Shown here: piece after piece, positions 8,327-16,900 of the stretch
Layout: each line of letters opens with the position of its first letter
Numbering within the stretch: position 1 is the first letter of the stretch
Translations under genes and position numbers: made by a program
Source: Salinibacter ruber DSM 13855
Lineage (GTDB): Bacteria; Bacteroidota; Rhodothermia; Rhodothermales; Salinibacteraceae
NCBI RefSeq assembly: GCF_000013045.1
Contig: NC_007677.1
Span: 3,222,203-3,286,202, forward strand
DNA: 64,000 nt
Direction: 5' to 3'
Notes under the pieces: generated by a model
Database searches by the model: none
Told to the model about the DNA's origin: nothing
Seen by the model: the letters and a program-made list of their open reading frames with translations, nothing else

Positions 8327-10246
8327 CTACTTCGAGGACGCGGCCGGCACCCCGTCCGCGTCGGCGGCCTCGGCGCCTTCCTCCTCGGCGGCAAATTCTT
8401 CGTGCTGGATCATCTCCCCAATGTCGAGCACCATGATGACCTGGCCGTCGCCCAGGATGGTGGACCCGGCAATGCCCGGCACCGACTTGAGGTAGTCGCC
8501 CAGTGACTTAATGACGACCTCCTCTTGGGAAATGAGCTCGTCGACGACCAGCGCGGCGCGGCGGTGGGCCACGTTCACCACGACGGCGTACGCGTCCTGC
8601 TCCTCGGTGAAGCGGTCGGCCCGCTGCCCACCGGCGCCGGGGGACTGGACGTCCAACACCTCCCCGAGGCGCATCACCGGAATCACCTGGTCCCGGTGTT
8701 CGATGACCTCCCCCTCCTGGATCGTTTCGATCATGCCCGGCTCCAGGCGCACCGCCTCCGAGACGGCGTAGAGCGGGATCGCGAAGGTTTCCGCTCCGCT
8801 CCGCACCAGCATGCTCTGGAGGATCGCAAGCGTGAGGGGGAGCTTCAGCGTAAACCGCGTGCCCTCTCCGGGGGTCGAGTCGATGTCGATGGTTCCGTTG
8901 AGCTCGGCCAGATTGGTCTTCACCACGTCCATGCCGACCCCGCGTCCGGACACCTGCCCCACCTCCTCGGTGGTCGAGAACCCCGGGCGGAAAATGAGCT
9001 GGTACGCCTCCGAGTCGCTCAGGTCCGTCGCCTCGTCCTCGGTCAGCACGTCCTTCTCGATGGCCTTCCGCCTCAGGGCGTCCGGATCGAGGCCGGCGCC
9101 GTCGTCGGCAATTTCGATGATGATGTGGTTGCCGGCGTGGGACGCCGACAGGTGAATTTCGCCGCGCGGGTCCTTGCCCTTTTCCTTCCGCTCCTCGGGG
9201 GGCTCGATGCCGTGGTCCGCCGCGTTGCGCACGAGGTGCAGCAGGGGATCTCCAATCTCCTCGACCAGCGACTTGTCCAGCTCCGTGTCCTCCCCCTCCA
9301 CCGTCAGGTCGATCTGCTTGTCGAACTCGCGGGCCAGGTCGCGCACCACGCGTGGGAACTTGCCGAAGACCTGTCCGACCTCCACCATGCGCGTCTGCAT
9401 GATGGCACTCTGCAGCTCCGTGGTCGTGTAGTCGACCTTGTCGCTCGCCTCCTCCAGCTCCCCCAGCAGGGAGTCGAGACGGAGGCGCTCGTCCGTGTCG
9501 GCACGCGCGTCGTGCTCGGTGCGGGCCTCGGTGATGAGCTGGAGGAGCCGGTTGCGCCCCAGCACCAGTTCGCCCACCAGGTCCATCAGCTGATTCAGTC
9601 GGCTCACCTCCACGCGGATGGTGTCCGGCGCTTTTCGCCCCGAGTCGCCGTCCCCCCCGTCGCCGTCGGTGCTCGACGTGTCGTCCGACGGCTCGCCCGC
9701 GTCGGGCGAGGCGGCCCCCTCTGTGTCGCCCGTCCCGTCCGCGTCCGTCGGCTCGTCGGCGCCCCCGGCGGCGTCGCCCCCAACCTCCTCGGGCGCCCCC
9801 CCGTCCGGATCCGGCAGCGAGACCGCTCCGGCCTCGAACGTGCCCTCGTTGATCGCCTCAAGGGCATCGAGCAGGGGCTCCATTTCGAGGGGCTCCAGGT
9901 CGCGGTCGATGACCTGCTGGGTGAGCACCTTCATGTGGTCGAAGGCACACAGCATCACGTCGGTCATGGCCGGCTCGAAGTCCACCTCCTGCTCCCGCAT
10001 CGCGTCGAGCACCTCCTCGAACCGGTGCGCGAGCGTGCTGAGCTGTTCGAGGTCGAGGAAGCCCGCCGTGCCTTTCACCGTGTGCACGTCCCGGAAGACG
10101 CTGTCGACGAGCTCTTCGTCCTCGGGCGTTTTTTCGAGCTGGAGGAGATCCCCCTCAAGGCCGTCGTAGATCTCCGTGGCCTCCACCACGAAGCTCTCGA
10201 CGATCTCCTGCATGCCGTCGTCGTGAATAGGGTGCTGTTCGCTCAT
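8327..10246 (-). CDS. cheA: Chemotaxis histidine kinase CheA
   Basis: The Hpt (P1) domain carries the phosphorylated His at H55 ([14 protein letters not shown]). From roughly residue 130 to 205 there is an acidic, Gly/Asp/Ser/Thr-rich linker. The dimerisation domain starts near [20 protein letters not shown]. The ATPase follows, with N-box ([16 protein letters not shown]), G1 ([11 protein letters not shown]) and G2 ([10 protein letters not shown]) motifs, and a C-terminal CheW-like domain closes the protein. I see no ordered P2 (CheY/CheB-binding) domain between Hpt and the dimerisation helices. At 639 residues it is on the short side for CheA, in line with that. It phosphorylates CheY and CheB downstream of the chemoreceptors. 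Confidence 0.96.
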
Positions 10247-10314
10247 GGGACCGGAAGCAACTTGTGCGCCTTGTGAAGAACCTGGGGCCGCGCGGGGCGC
10301 GTCGGGCGCGGGCC

Positions 10315-11304
10315 CTACTGAAAAAGCTCGTCGATTTCTTCCTGGGAGGCCGCCTCGCCCCCCTCGTCGCCCCCACCGGAGCCGCCCCCGCCGTCGTCGA
10401 ACATGTCATCGATGTCGGACTGGGAGGCCGCCTCCCCTCCGTCCGAGGAGGCGCCGTTCGCGGACGCCCCGTTCGAGGAGGCCCCGTTCGAGGCGGTCGA
10501 CTGCGACGCGGTGCCCCCCGTGCCCCCTCCGCCCCGGCCCCCCGTCGACGTACCGCCGTCTTTCCCCGCCATCACGTTGTCGGCCATGCGCTGCTGATCG
10601 CCCGAGCGGTCGTACTCGGCATTCATGTTGAACGCTGCCGTGCGCGAGGGCTCCCCCGACGGCGCGTCGCTCCGGTCGGCCTGTCCCGTTCCGAGCCGGG
10701 CCAGCAGCGCGTCGATCCGGTCGCGGACCGTCTCGATGAGGTGATTCACGCTGGAGAGCTGCTGCTCGGTGACGTCCTGCACCTGCAGAGACATCATAAT
10801 CTGGTTCATACGGTCCCGGATGGGGGACAGGGAGTCGCGGGTGTCCTGGAGCTGGGCCGCCCACTCGTCCCGCAGGTCCTGCTTCCGGCCCTGAATGCGC
10901 GCCACCTCGTCCAGCAGTTCTTCGTGCCCCTCGCCGAGCTCCTCCCGCAGCAGGGCCAGAACCTGATTGTCGGCCTCCGCCTCCTCGGCGAACTGTTCCT
11001 CAACCGTCGACAGCTGGTCCTCGATGCTCCGGAGGTCTTTCAGGACCTCGTCGGAGTGGTCGAGGATCTCGCTCGTGGCCACCTCCGTGGCCTCCGACAC
11101 GCTTTTGAGGTGTTCGGTGGCGCGCTCCATGTGTCCGGAGCGCGTCCGAATGGTGGTGTTCACCTCTTCGAGAAGCACAGTGATGTCCTGGACGAAGTCG
11201 AAGAGCTCGTCCAGGAAGGGGGCAAACCGACGGCTGAGCACAAAGATCGCTTGCAGCTCGTCCAGCTTGTCCAGGAATTCTTGGACTTGCGGGCGCGATG
11301 ACAT
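10315..11304 (-). CDS. cheZ: CheZ-like CheY phosphatase with tandem FliM-type CheY-binding motifs
   Basis: The first 200 residues are almost entirely helical coiled coil. The segment around 155-170, MMSLQVQDVTEQQLSSVNHL, matches the CheZ active-site helix: QDxTxQ supplies the Asp and Gln that in E. coli CheZ (D143, Q147) drive CheY-P hydrolysis. A Gly/Ser/Asn-rich linker follows. The C-terminus carries two copies of a short motif, ASQSDIDDMF and ASQEEIDELF, resembling the FliM N-terminal peptide (LSQxEIDALL) that binds CheY-P. At about 329 residues it is longer than enterobacterial CheZ (about 214) because of helix and linker. It sits between cheY and cheA. The start is the ATG at 11304. Confidence 0.75.
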   Translation of the reverse strand: MSSRPQVQEFLDKLDELQAIFVLSRRFAPFLDELFDFVQDITVLLEEVNTTIRTRSGHMERATEHLKSVSEATEVATSEILDHSDEVLKDLRSIEDQLSTVEEQFAEEAEADNQVLALLREELGEGHEELLDEVARIQGRKQDLRDEWAAQLQDTRDSLSPIRDRMNQIMMSLQVQDVTEQQLSSVNHLIETVRDRIDALLARLGTGQADRSDAPSGEPSRTAAFNMNAEYDRSGDQQRMADNVMAGKDGGTSTGGRGGGGTGGTASQSTASNGASSNGASANGASSDGGEAASQSDIDDMFDDGGGGSGGGDEGGEAASQEEIDELFQ

Positions 11305-11357
11305 AACAGAAAAAAAGCAGTTACGTACGGGACAAAGACAGTGGAGCACGAAGACGC

Positions 11358-11729
11358 CTACGCAGCCGCTTCGAGGCAGCTATCTACCTTCTCCTCGAGC
11401 ACCTCCGGCTCGAAGGGCTTCACGATGTAGTTATTCACCTCCGCCTTCATGGCGGTCTTCACGTCCTCCTTCATGCCTCGGGTGGTAATCATCAGGATCG
11501 GGAGGTCCGAGTACTCGGGGTGATTTCGGATGTTGCTGGTGAGGTCCACCCCGTTCATGTTGGGCATATTCCAGTCGGTGACGACGAAGTCCGGGGCGTT
11601 TTCCTCCAACTTTTCCAGCGCGTCCTCGCCGTCCTCGGCCTCCACAATGTCGTTGTAGCCGATCTCCTGGAGGGCATTCCGGATGATGCGGAGCATCGTA
11701 GGCGAGTCGTCGACGATCAGGAACTTCAT
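11358..11729 (-). CDS. cheY: Chemotaxis response regulator CheY
   Basis: A single-domain receiver of 123 residues. The acid pocket is D7-D8 (LIVDDSP), the phosphoacceptor is D52 (VVTDWNMPNMNG), the switch Thr is in MITTRG (T82/T83) and the conserved Lys is K104 (IVKPFEP). The TDWNMP...NG pattern is that of canonical flagellar CheY. CheY-P binds the motor switch (FliM, not in this window) and here probably also the CheZ-like protein next door. Start at the ATG at 11729. Confidence 0.96.
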   Translation of the reverse strand: MKFLIVDDSPTMLRIIRNALQEIGYNDIVEAEDGEDALEKLEENAPDFVVTDWNMPNMNGVDLTSNIRNHPEYSDLPILMITTRGMKEDVKTAMKAEVNNYIVKPFEPEVLEEKVDSCLEAAA

Positions 11730-11797
11730 GGGTACAGCAAAGGGGGTCAGTGAAAACAAATGCGTGTGAGTGAACGGCTACCGTCGGGGCGTCCCCG

Positions 11798-12676
11798 TCA
11801 TGCTCGCGAGGAGACCGACCCGTTGGTCGGGCGCCGGTAGGCAAGCGCGCCTTCGTGGCGGACGGGCTCCAGCGGGACGTCGAGCCCCCCGAGCGCCTCC
11901 GAGCCGCCGACGAACAAGTAGCCGCCCGGACGGAGCGACCGGTACAGCCCTTGGAGCACGTTCTTTTTGGATGTCTCGTTGAAGTAGATGAGCACGTTGG
12001 CACACATGATGAGGTCGAAGTTGCGCATCCGCCGCATGTCCTGGGCATCGGTCAGGTTGAGGGGCCGGAACTCCACCATGTCGCGGATCGCGGGATCGAC
12101 CACGAAGGCCTCGCCCGAACGATCAAAATAGTCGCGCAGGTAGGCCGGCGGCACGTTCCGGACGGACCGTTTTCGGTAGCGGCCCGCGCGGGCCTCCTCC
12201 AGCACTTCGGTGTCGATGTCCGTCCCTACGATCTCGTAGTCCATGCGCGGGTGGCGCGGCCCGATCGTCTCCCGGATCAGAATCGCGAGCGAGTAGGCCT
12301 CGTCGCCGGCCGAGCAGGCCGCGCTCCAGAGCCGCATGGGGCCCGACCGTTCCTGATGGTGCAGCCGCACCAATTCGGGGAGGATCGTGTCCTCCAGGGC
12401 CTCGAACTGCGACGGGTGCCGGAAAAACGCCGTCTCGTTGATTGTCACCGCGTTCACCAGTCGCGCAATCTCCCTGGTGTCTCCCTGCTCCAGACGATCC
12501 GCGTACGTCTCGAAGTCAGGCACTTCCTGTGCCAGGAGTCGCGGCTTGACGCGGCTTTCGAGGAGGTACCGCTTTTCGTCGGGAAAGTCGATGCCGGCAT
12601 GCTCGCGCACGAGGTCGCGGAGGCGGTTAAACGTTTGTCTGGAGAGCGACGCCTCCGCTGCGGTCGGTTTCTTCAT
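11798..12676 (-). CDS. cheR: Chemotaxis protein methyltransferase CheR
   Basis: The N-terminal all-helical CheR domain (about 1-85, with RYLLESRVKPRL) is followed by the SAM-binding methyltransferase fold. That fold is recognised by LWSAACSAGDEAYSLAILI (about 115-133), the acidic GTDID loop and IMCANVLIYF. CheR adds methyl groups from S-adenosylmethionine to receptor glutamates. Length (292) is typical. This start is one of the few in the window with a strong Shine-Dalgarno: GAGGAGG lies 6 nt upstream of the ATG. The receptors seen here lack the CheR-tethering pentapeptide, so the enzyme presumably acts without tethering. Confidence 0.96.
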   Translation of the reverse strand: MKKPTAAEASLSRQTFNRLRDLVREHAGIDFPDEKRYLLESRVKPRLLAQEVPDFETYADRLEQGDTREIARLVNAVTINETAFFRHPSQFEALEDTILPELVRLHHQERSGPMRLWSAACSAGDEAYSLAILIRETIGPRHPRMDYEIVGTDIDTEVLEEARAGRYRKRSVRNVPPAYLRDYFDRSGEAFVVDPAIRDMVEFRPLNLTDAQDMRRMRNFDLIMCANVLIYFNETSKKNVLQGLYRSLRPGGYLFVGGSEALGGLDVPLEPVRHEGALAYRRPTNGSVSSRA

Positions 12677-12721
12677 ATGTGCCTCCTCAGGGAGAAATTG
12701 CTGGGGGCGTTCGGGGACCCG

Positions 12722-13240
12722 TCATGCCGCGACGCCTTGTGCGGCGGCCGCGTCGGCCTCGTCTTCCTCCATGCCCTGCAGGGCCTCGGCCTCCTCGTCG
12801 GAGAAGATGCCGTCCAGGTCCAGCAGAATGAGGAGCCGCTCGTCGAGCTTCGCCACGCCCCGCAGAAAGTGCGTGTCGATGTTCGTGGCAAGGTCGGGGG
12901 CCGGCTCAATCGTGCTCTCTTCTACGCGGAGGACCTCGCGGACGGAGTCGGTCACGAACCCGACCGTCTGGTCCTGCAGCTCCACCACGAGAATGCGCGT
13001 GTCTTCGTCCTGGTCGCGCTCCGGGAAGCCGAGGCGCGTGCGCAGGTCAATGATCGGGAGGATGCGTCCGCGCAGGTTGATGACGCCCTCTACGAAGTCG
13101 GGCGCATGGGGCACGCGGGTGATCTCGACGGGGCGGATGATTTCCTGCACCGTCAGGATGTCGACCCCGAATTCCTCCTCCGCCACGATGAAGCTAACGA
13201 ACTGGCGGACGTCTTCGGTTTGCGAGTCAGGTTCGCGCAT
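12722..13240 (-). CDS. cheW: Chemotaxis coupling protein CheW
   Basis: A single CheW domain with the family's core motifs: FGVDILTVQEIIRP near the start, then GVINLRGRILPIIDLRTRL, and FVTDSVREVL in the second half. The last 25 residues form an acidic, Ala-rich tail. CheW bridges chemoreceptor tips and CheA in the signalling array. Start chosen at the ATG opening MREPDSQTED; an ATG further upstream would place the start inside the promoter's initially transcribed region. It is the first gene of the che cluster and lies about 60 nt downstream of a sigma28-type promoter. Confidence 0.95.
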   Translation of the reverse strand: MREPDSQTEDVRQFVSFIVAEEEFGVDILTVQEIIRPVEITRVPHAPDFVEGVINLRGRILPIIDLRTRLGFPERDQDEDTRILVVELQDQTVGFVTDSVREVLRVEESTIEPAPDLATNIDTHFLRGVAKLDERLLILLDLDGIFSDEEAEALQGMEEDEADAAAAQGVAA

Positions 13241-13300
13241 GGAAACAGAACAAGTCGACGATGAAAGAAAAGTGCGGCGGTTGAGACGGTCCATTTTCCA

Positions 13301-13327
13301 TTATCGGCGGCCGAGCCGGATTCTTAA
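13301..13327 (-). promoter_or_regulatory. Sigma28-type promoter for the che cluster
   Basis: The minus strand reads TTAAGAAT, an 11-nt spacer, then a perfect GCCGATAA. It lies in the gap between flgE and cheW and is the best match to the FliA consensus among the eight sites. It should drive cheW-cheR-cheY-cheZ-cheA-cheB and perhaps the genes beyond. Confidence 0.75.
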
Positions 13328-13429
13328 CCCCTGGGGCCACCCTCCCCCTATTCCAACGCCGAGGCCCTGTCTCCTCCACAGGGCCCCGGCACGGGGGGAC
13401 CAACGACACGTGGCTACCGACCAAGCAGA

Positions 13430-14728
13430 TTACCGCTTAAGCTGGACGGTCTGGTTGAGGACCTCGTCCGCGGTCGTAATGATCTGGGAGGAGGCCTGGT
13501 AGCTCCGCTGCGCCTTGATGAGGTCGGAGAATTCCTTCGCCAAGTCCACGTTGCTCGACTCCAGCGCCCCGGACACCACGGACGTCTGCAGGTCGCGGCC
13601 CGCACGCCCGAGCTGGAGATCGCCCGAGGCGCCGGTCGTGGTGAAGAAGTTCTCGCCCTGCTGCTCCAGGCCGTTCGGGTTGTTGACGTCGCCGATGGCC
13701 AGCTGATATTCCTCCTCCTGCACCCCGTTGGTGTAGTTGAGCTGCAGCTTCCCCTCCGGCGTGAACTGAACGCCGGACAGCTCCCCCGACGAGTTGCCGT
13801 TCTGGCCCTGGAATTTCGACGTGGTCGAGCCACTGAACTGCGTAATGTCGCGCAGGCTGATGCCCAAGCTTTTGCCCCCCTGAACCGCATCATTCGTCCA
13901 GTCGAGACTCACCCCGTCGTTGGTCCCGTTGCCGTCTGGGTCGTACGCGTTGGTCATGCCTGAAATCGAGTCTACGGAACCGTCGTCCTTGAATGTGATC
14001 GTTCCGTTGGCGTCACCCGGCCCCCCTCCATTAGCGTCTTGAAGGACGCCATCGGGGTCCTCTACGCTGAATGTCCACGTGTCTTCAGAGGTATTTTCGA
14101 AATTGATGACCACGTTGTGGGCCTTCCCCTGCTCGTCGTAGACGACACTTGAGATCTCGCTCGTGTCGCCCGCCTCGGCGTCCGCCGAGAGGTTGCCCCC
14201 AACCTGGGCCTCCGTGGTGGCTTTCGCCGCGGACTGGGCATTGGGGTCGAACTGAACGTTCTTGAGCTCGCCCGTATTGGCCGTCCCGTCCTCCCCGACC
14301 TCCCAGCCCTGCACGTTCAGGCCGTTGGCCGTGACGAGTTCGCCATTTTGGTTAAATGTGAAGTTGCCGGCCCGCGTAAGGCGGCGCTGGTCGCTCGCCG
14401 CCCCGCTTTTGGGACTCGCGACGAAGAACCCGTCCCCGTTCAGCGCAAGGTCAGTCTTGATGCCGGTGTCGTTGAGCGAGCCCTGCGAGAAGTTCCGGTC
14501 GATCGAGGCGACCGAGACGCCCCGGCCCACCTTCGAGGGGTTGATGTTCGAGCCGCCCGCCGTGCGCCCCACGCCCAGAATCGCCTGGCCGAGCTCCTCG
14601 CTGAACGCGGCCCGCTGCCGCTTGAAGGCCGTCGTGCTCGAGTTTGCGATGTTGTTGCTGACCGTGTCGAGGCGCGTCTGGTGACTTCGAAGCCCAGAGA
14701 CGCCGATGCTCAGAGACTGAAGACTCAT
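13430..14728 (-). CDS. flgE: Flagellar hook protein FlgE
   Basis: The N-terminal rod/hook signature LDTVSNNIANSSTTAFKRQR is followed by FSQGSLNDTG and LALNGDGFFV. The central part is Asn/Gly/Asp-rich (hook surface domains). The C-terminus (SNVDLAKEFSDLIKAQRSYQ ... TADEVLNQTVQLKR) is the conserved D0 helix. 432 residues is normal for FlgE. Monomers polymerise into the curved hook outside the cell after export. The gene follows flgD and fliK in the order usual for hook operons, and it ends the basal-body/hook run before the che genes. Confidence 0.95.
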   Translation of the reverse strand: MSLQSLSIGVSGLRSHQTRLDTVSNNIANSSTTAFKRQRAAFSEELGQAILGVGRTAGGSNINPSKVGRGVSVASIDRNFSQGSLNDTGIKTDLALNGDGFFVASPKSGAASDQRRLTRAGNFTFNQNGELVTANGLNVQGWEVGEDGTANTGELKNVQFDPNAQSAAKATTEAQVGGNLSADAEAGDTSEISSVVYDEQGKAHNVVINFENTSEDTWTFSVEDPDGVLQDANGGGPGDANGTITFKDDGSVDSISGMTNAYDPDGNGTNDGVSLDWTNDAVQGGKSLGISLRDITQFSGSTTSKFQGQNGNSSGELSGVQFTPEGKLQLNYTNGVQEEEYQLAIGDVNNPNGLEQQGENFFTTTGASGDLQLGRAGRDLQTSVVSGALESSNVDLAKEFSDLIKAQRSYQASSQIITTADEVLNQTVQLKR

Positions 14729-14885
14729 AGGTCTCAGGTGTGTTGTTGAAGAGAAATACGTCGAAACGCGCGCGGCCTCGGTCGGTCAGCCGCGCACCGG
14801 CGTCCCGTGCCTCGCTCCGTCGTGGAAGCGAGGCGTGGGTCCCGCCGGGAGTGCTCAAAGAGATTCGAGAGGGTAGCGAGGGGAA

Positions 14886-15287
14886 TTAGAGCCGCATGGC
14901 GCTGTCGATTTGGGTAAAGACGCGTTGCTTCATCTCGGTCTGGTCGAGGGCCGTGACGACGGTCCGGCTCGGCACGTTGACCACGAAGGCCGCGTCCTCC
15001 CGGAGCACGGCCGCGTCTTGGGCCCCTTTGTCGTCGAGTTGGTCCATGGCGTCGGCGAGTTCTTGGCGTTGGGGGGTGTCGAGGGAGATGTTGCGCTGCG
15101 CAATCCGCTGCTTGGCGTGCCCGGACAGGTCGATGCCGTCCGTCTGGTCCTGGGCCGCCTCCAGGTGGTCGGCAAACGACGACTCGCCTGTGTCCTCGGG
15201 CGGCCCGTCCGGGGCCGCCGGGTCCTGTTTGGGCGTCTGCCGGAGCGCGTCCGGCGGGACGCGTCCGTTTCGCTGGTGGACCGTCAT
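14886..15287 (-). CDS. Flagellar operon protein (TIGR02530-like)
   Basis: A soluble protein of 133 residues. A disordered first 40 residues is followed by a compact domain with HAKQRIAQRNISLDTPQR, then DDKGAQDAAVLREDAAFVVN and VPSRTVVTALDQTEMK, ending FTQIDSAMRL. This matches the small 'flagellar operon protein' family found between flgD and flgE in many bacteria, as here. Its biochemical role has not been established for the family as far as I know; an assembly or export accessory role for the hook is usually assumed. 158 nt separate it from flgE and 49 nt from flgD. Confidence 0.8.
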   Translation of the reverse strand: MTVHQRNGRVPPDALRQTPKQDPAAPDGPPEDTGESSFADHLEAAQDQTDGIDLSGHAKQRIAQRNISLDTPQRQELADAMDQLDDKGAQDAAVLREDAAFVVNVPSRTVVTALDQTEMKQRVFTQIDSAMRL

Positions 15288-15335
15288 GGGGACACCGAAT
15301 TGCCCATCGAGAGCGGCGAAGGGGACGGCGGGGGG

Positions 15336-16058
15336 CTACTGGGCCGCAATGCTCTGCACACGCCCCATCGACACCTGCGCCCCGCCAATCCGGAGGGACG
15401 TTCTCCCGTCCTCCAGCGTGACGCGGTCGACGGTGCCCTCCAGTCGCGCGGTCCCCTCGACGGCATCCCCGCTCCCGCCCGTGGCGCTGACCTCCACCGA
15501 ATACGTGCCGTCGGGCACCTGTGCGCCCCCGTCCGCCGTGCCGTCCCAGGTGACCTCCGTGCTCTGCGATACGTTCTCGAGGGTTTTCGTCCGCACCGCG
15601 TTGCCCCCCGCGTCGCGAATCGTGACCGTGGCCTCGGAGGCCGGGCGCTCCAGGTCGACCCCAAAGGTCGCCTCCCCCTCCCCCGTCCACTGCAGGGTGT
15701 TGCCCGAGGTCTTCACCGTGCGCCCAATGAGGTCGGTCGCCATGCTGTCGTTGATGCTCTGGGCAAGGGCCCCGTCGCTCTTTCCCTGCTCCTCAATCTG
15801 GCCGCTGATGTTGGTGAGCTGCTCGACGGAGCTAAACTGGGCCAGCTGCGCGGCAAAGTCCTTTCCCTTCATCGGGTTTGAGGGGTCCTGATTCTGGAGC
15901 TGCGTGGTCAGCAGCTTCAGAAAGTCATTCTTGCCCAGGTTCGCCGAGGTGGCCTGCGAGAGGGCGCCTTTGCCGCCCGATTCCCCGTCCTGCGAACCAT
16001 CTCCGTTCGGGAGGACGGCCGTGCTCGGCGCCGCGGACGATGCGAGGGACTCAATCAT
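15336..16058 (-). CDS. flgD: Flagellar hook capping protein FlgD
   Basis: The conserved N-terminal region contains LGKNDFLKLLTTQLQNQDP followed by NPMKGKDFAAQLAQFSSVEQ, the FlgD signature needed for hook-cap function. The C-terminal half carries the FlgD Ig-like and tudor-like folds (VTWDGTADGGAQVPDGTYSV). The product caps the growing hook and guides insertion of FlgE, and is later replaced by hook-filament junction proteins. 240 residues from the ATG at 16058. It lies downstream of fliK and 49 nt upstream of the flagellar operon protein gene. Confidence 0.94.
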   Translation of the reverse strand: MIESLASSAAPSTAVLPNGDGSQDGESGGKGALSQATSANLGKNDFLKLLTTQLQNQDPSNPMKGKDFAAQLAQFSSVEQLTNISGQIEEQGKSDGALAQSINDSMATDLIGRTVKTSGNTLQWTGEGEATFGVDLERPASEATVTIRDAGGNAVRTKTLENVSQSTEVTWDGTADGGAQVPDGTYSVEVSATGGSGDAVEGTARLEGTVDRVTLEDGRTSLRIGGAQVSMGRVQSIAAQ

Positions 16059-16139
16059 GTCGTATGGGAACGTTGGTGCGTGGAACGCAAACAGTGAAGC
16101 ACAAATGCTGGGGCGCAAACATCGTGCGGGCCGACGGGC

Positions 16140-16900
16140 CTACCCAATCCACTCCCGCCGGCCGCGGCCGCGGAGGGAGGCGCCACTGGATTCATCCGCG
16201 TCGGTGGACTCGTCTCCGGGAGCCAGGGCGGAGGCCCCCTCGGAGGACGCCCCATCCGAGGCCTGTTGGTCCGACTCGTTCGCGTCGCCCCCGCTGAAGG
16301 ACAGGTCGACGTCGGTGCCGTACTGGGCCTGCATGGCGTCCTGGAGCTGGCGCGCGTTGGCCGTCACCTGGGCCTGCACCCGGGTGTCGCTGAACCCGAC
16401 CGACACGGCCGTCTGCTCCTGCCCCTGCCGGGCCTTTACCGTCATCGTGCCCTTGTCCTCGCCCAGCGACATTTCCAGGGCCTTCCACCCCCCCGCAAGT
16501 TCTGCCGTCCGCAGGGGGCCATTCTTGGCCGCGTTGAGCCACGCCGAGGGCATTGTGCGGGGCGGGCCCGGCTTGCCCGTAGCGCGCGCGTCCGCCTTGG
16601 CCTTCGACGCCGCGCCCGACCCGCCCCCGGACGCGTTCGCCCCCTTCCCGTCCGTCTGCGTGCCGTTGCCCGTCGAGGCGCCGTCCTGCGTCAGGGAGGC
16701 GCGGAGCGTGCGGGCGTCGGACTCCCCCGACGTACTCGTGGACGAGGACGCGAGGGCCTGAAACCCGGGCCCGCTCTTCGCCCCTTGCGTCTGTCCCTTT
16801 TGCCCCTGCCCGTTCTGTCCGGGGCCCTGCCCCTGCTGGCCGCCGCCCTGCTGCCCCGTTCCGCCCCGCTGTCCCGATCGGCCCCGGCCTCGCCGTCCCG
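16140..16900 (-). CDS. fliK: FliK C-terminal part, in a different frame from the N-terminal part
   Basis: This frame encodes the conserved FliK C-terminal domain. After an in-frame ATG at 16553 it reads NAAKNGPLRTAELAGGWKAL, EMSLGEDKGTMTVKARQ and VQAQVTANARQLQDAMQAQY. That is the hook-length control core that contacts FlhB to switch export specificity. Upstream of 16553 the frame stays open and looks coding to about 16.9 kb, with a Gln/Gly-rich run (GQQGGGQQGQGPGQNGQGQK) and then GFQALASSSTSTSGESDART. It belongs to the same gene as the N-terminal part (16691-18091), read one base back. The 5' limit given is approximate. It could be a sequencing error in a GC-rich repeat, a real frameshift mutation, or a programmed -1 event. 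Confidence 0.7.

Noticed and set aside
10257-10271. GG-N10-GC element just before cheA resembling a sigma54 promoter
   Set aside because: The -12 would fall about 12 nt before the ATG, leaving no leader, and the -24 box is otherwise poor.
16115-16129. Possible sigma54 element upstream of flgD (CCGCACG-N4-TTGCG on the minus strand)
   Set aside because: Spacing is right but the invariant GG of the -24 box is missing (CCG instead of TGG), and it lies next to the fliK coding end.
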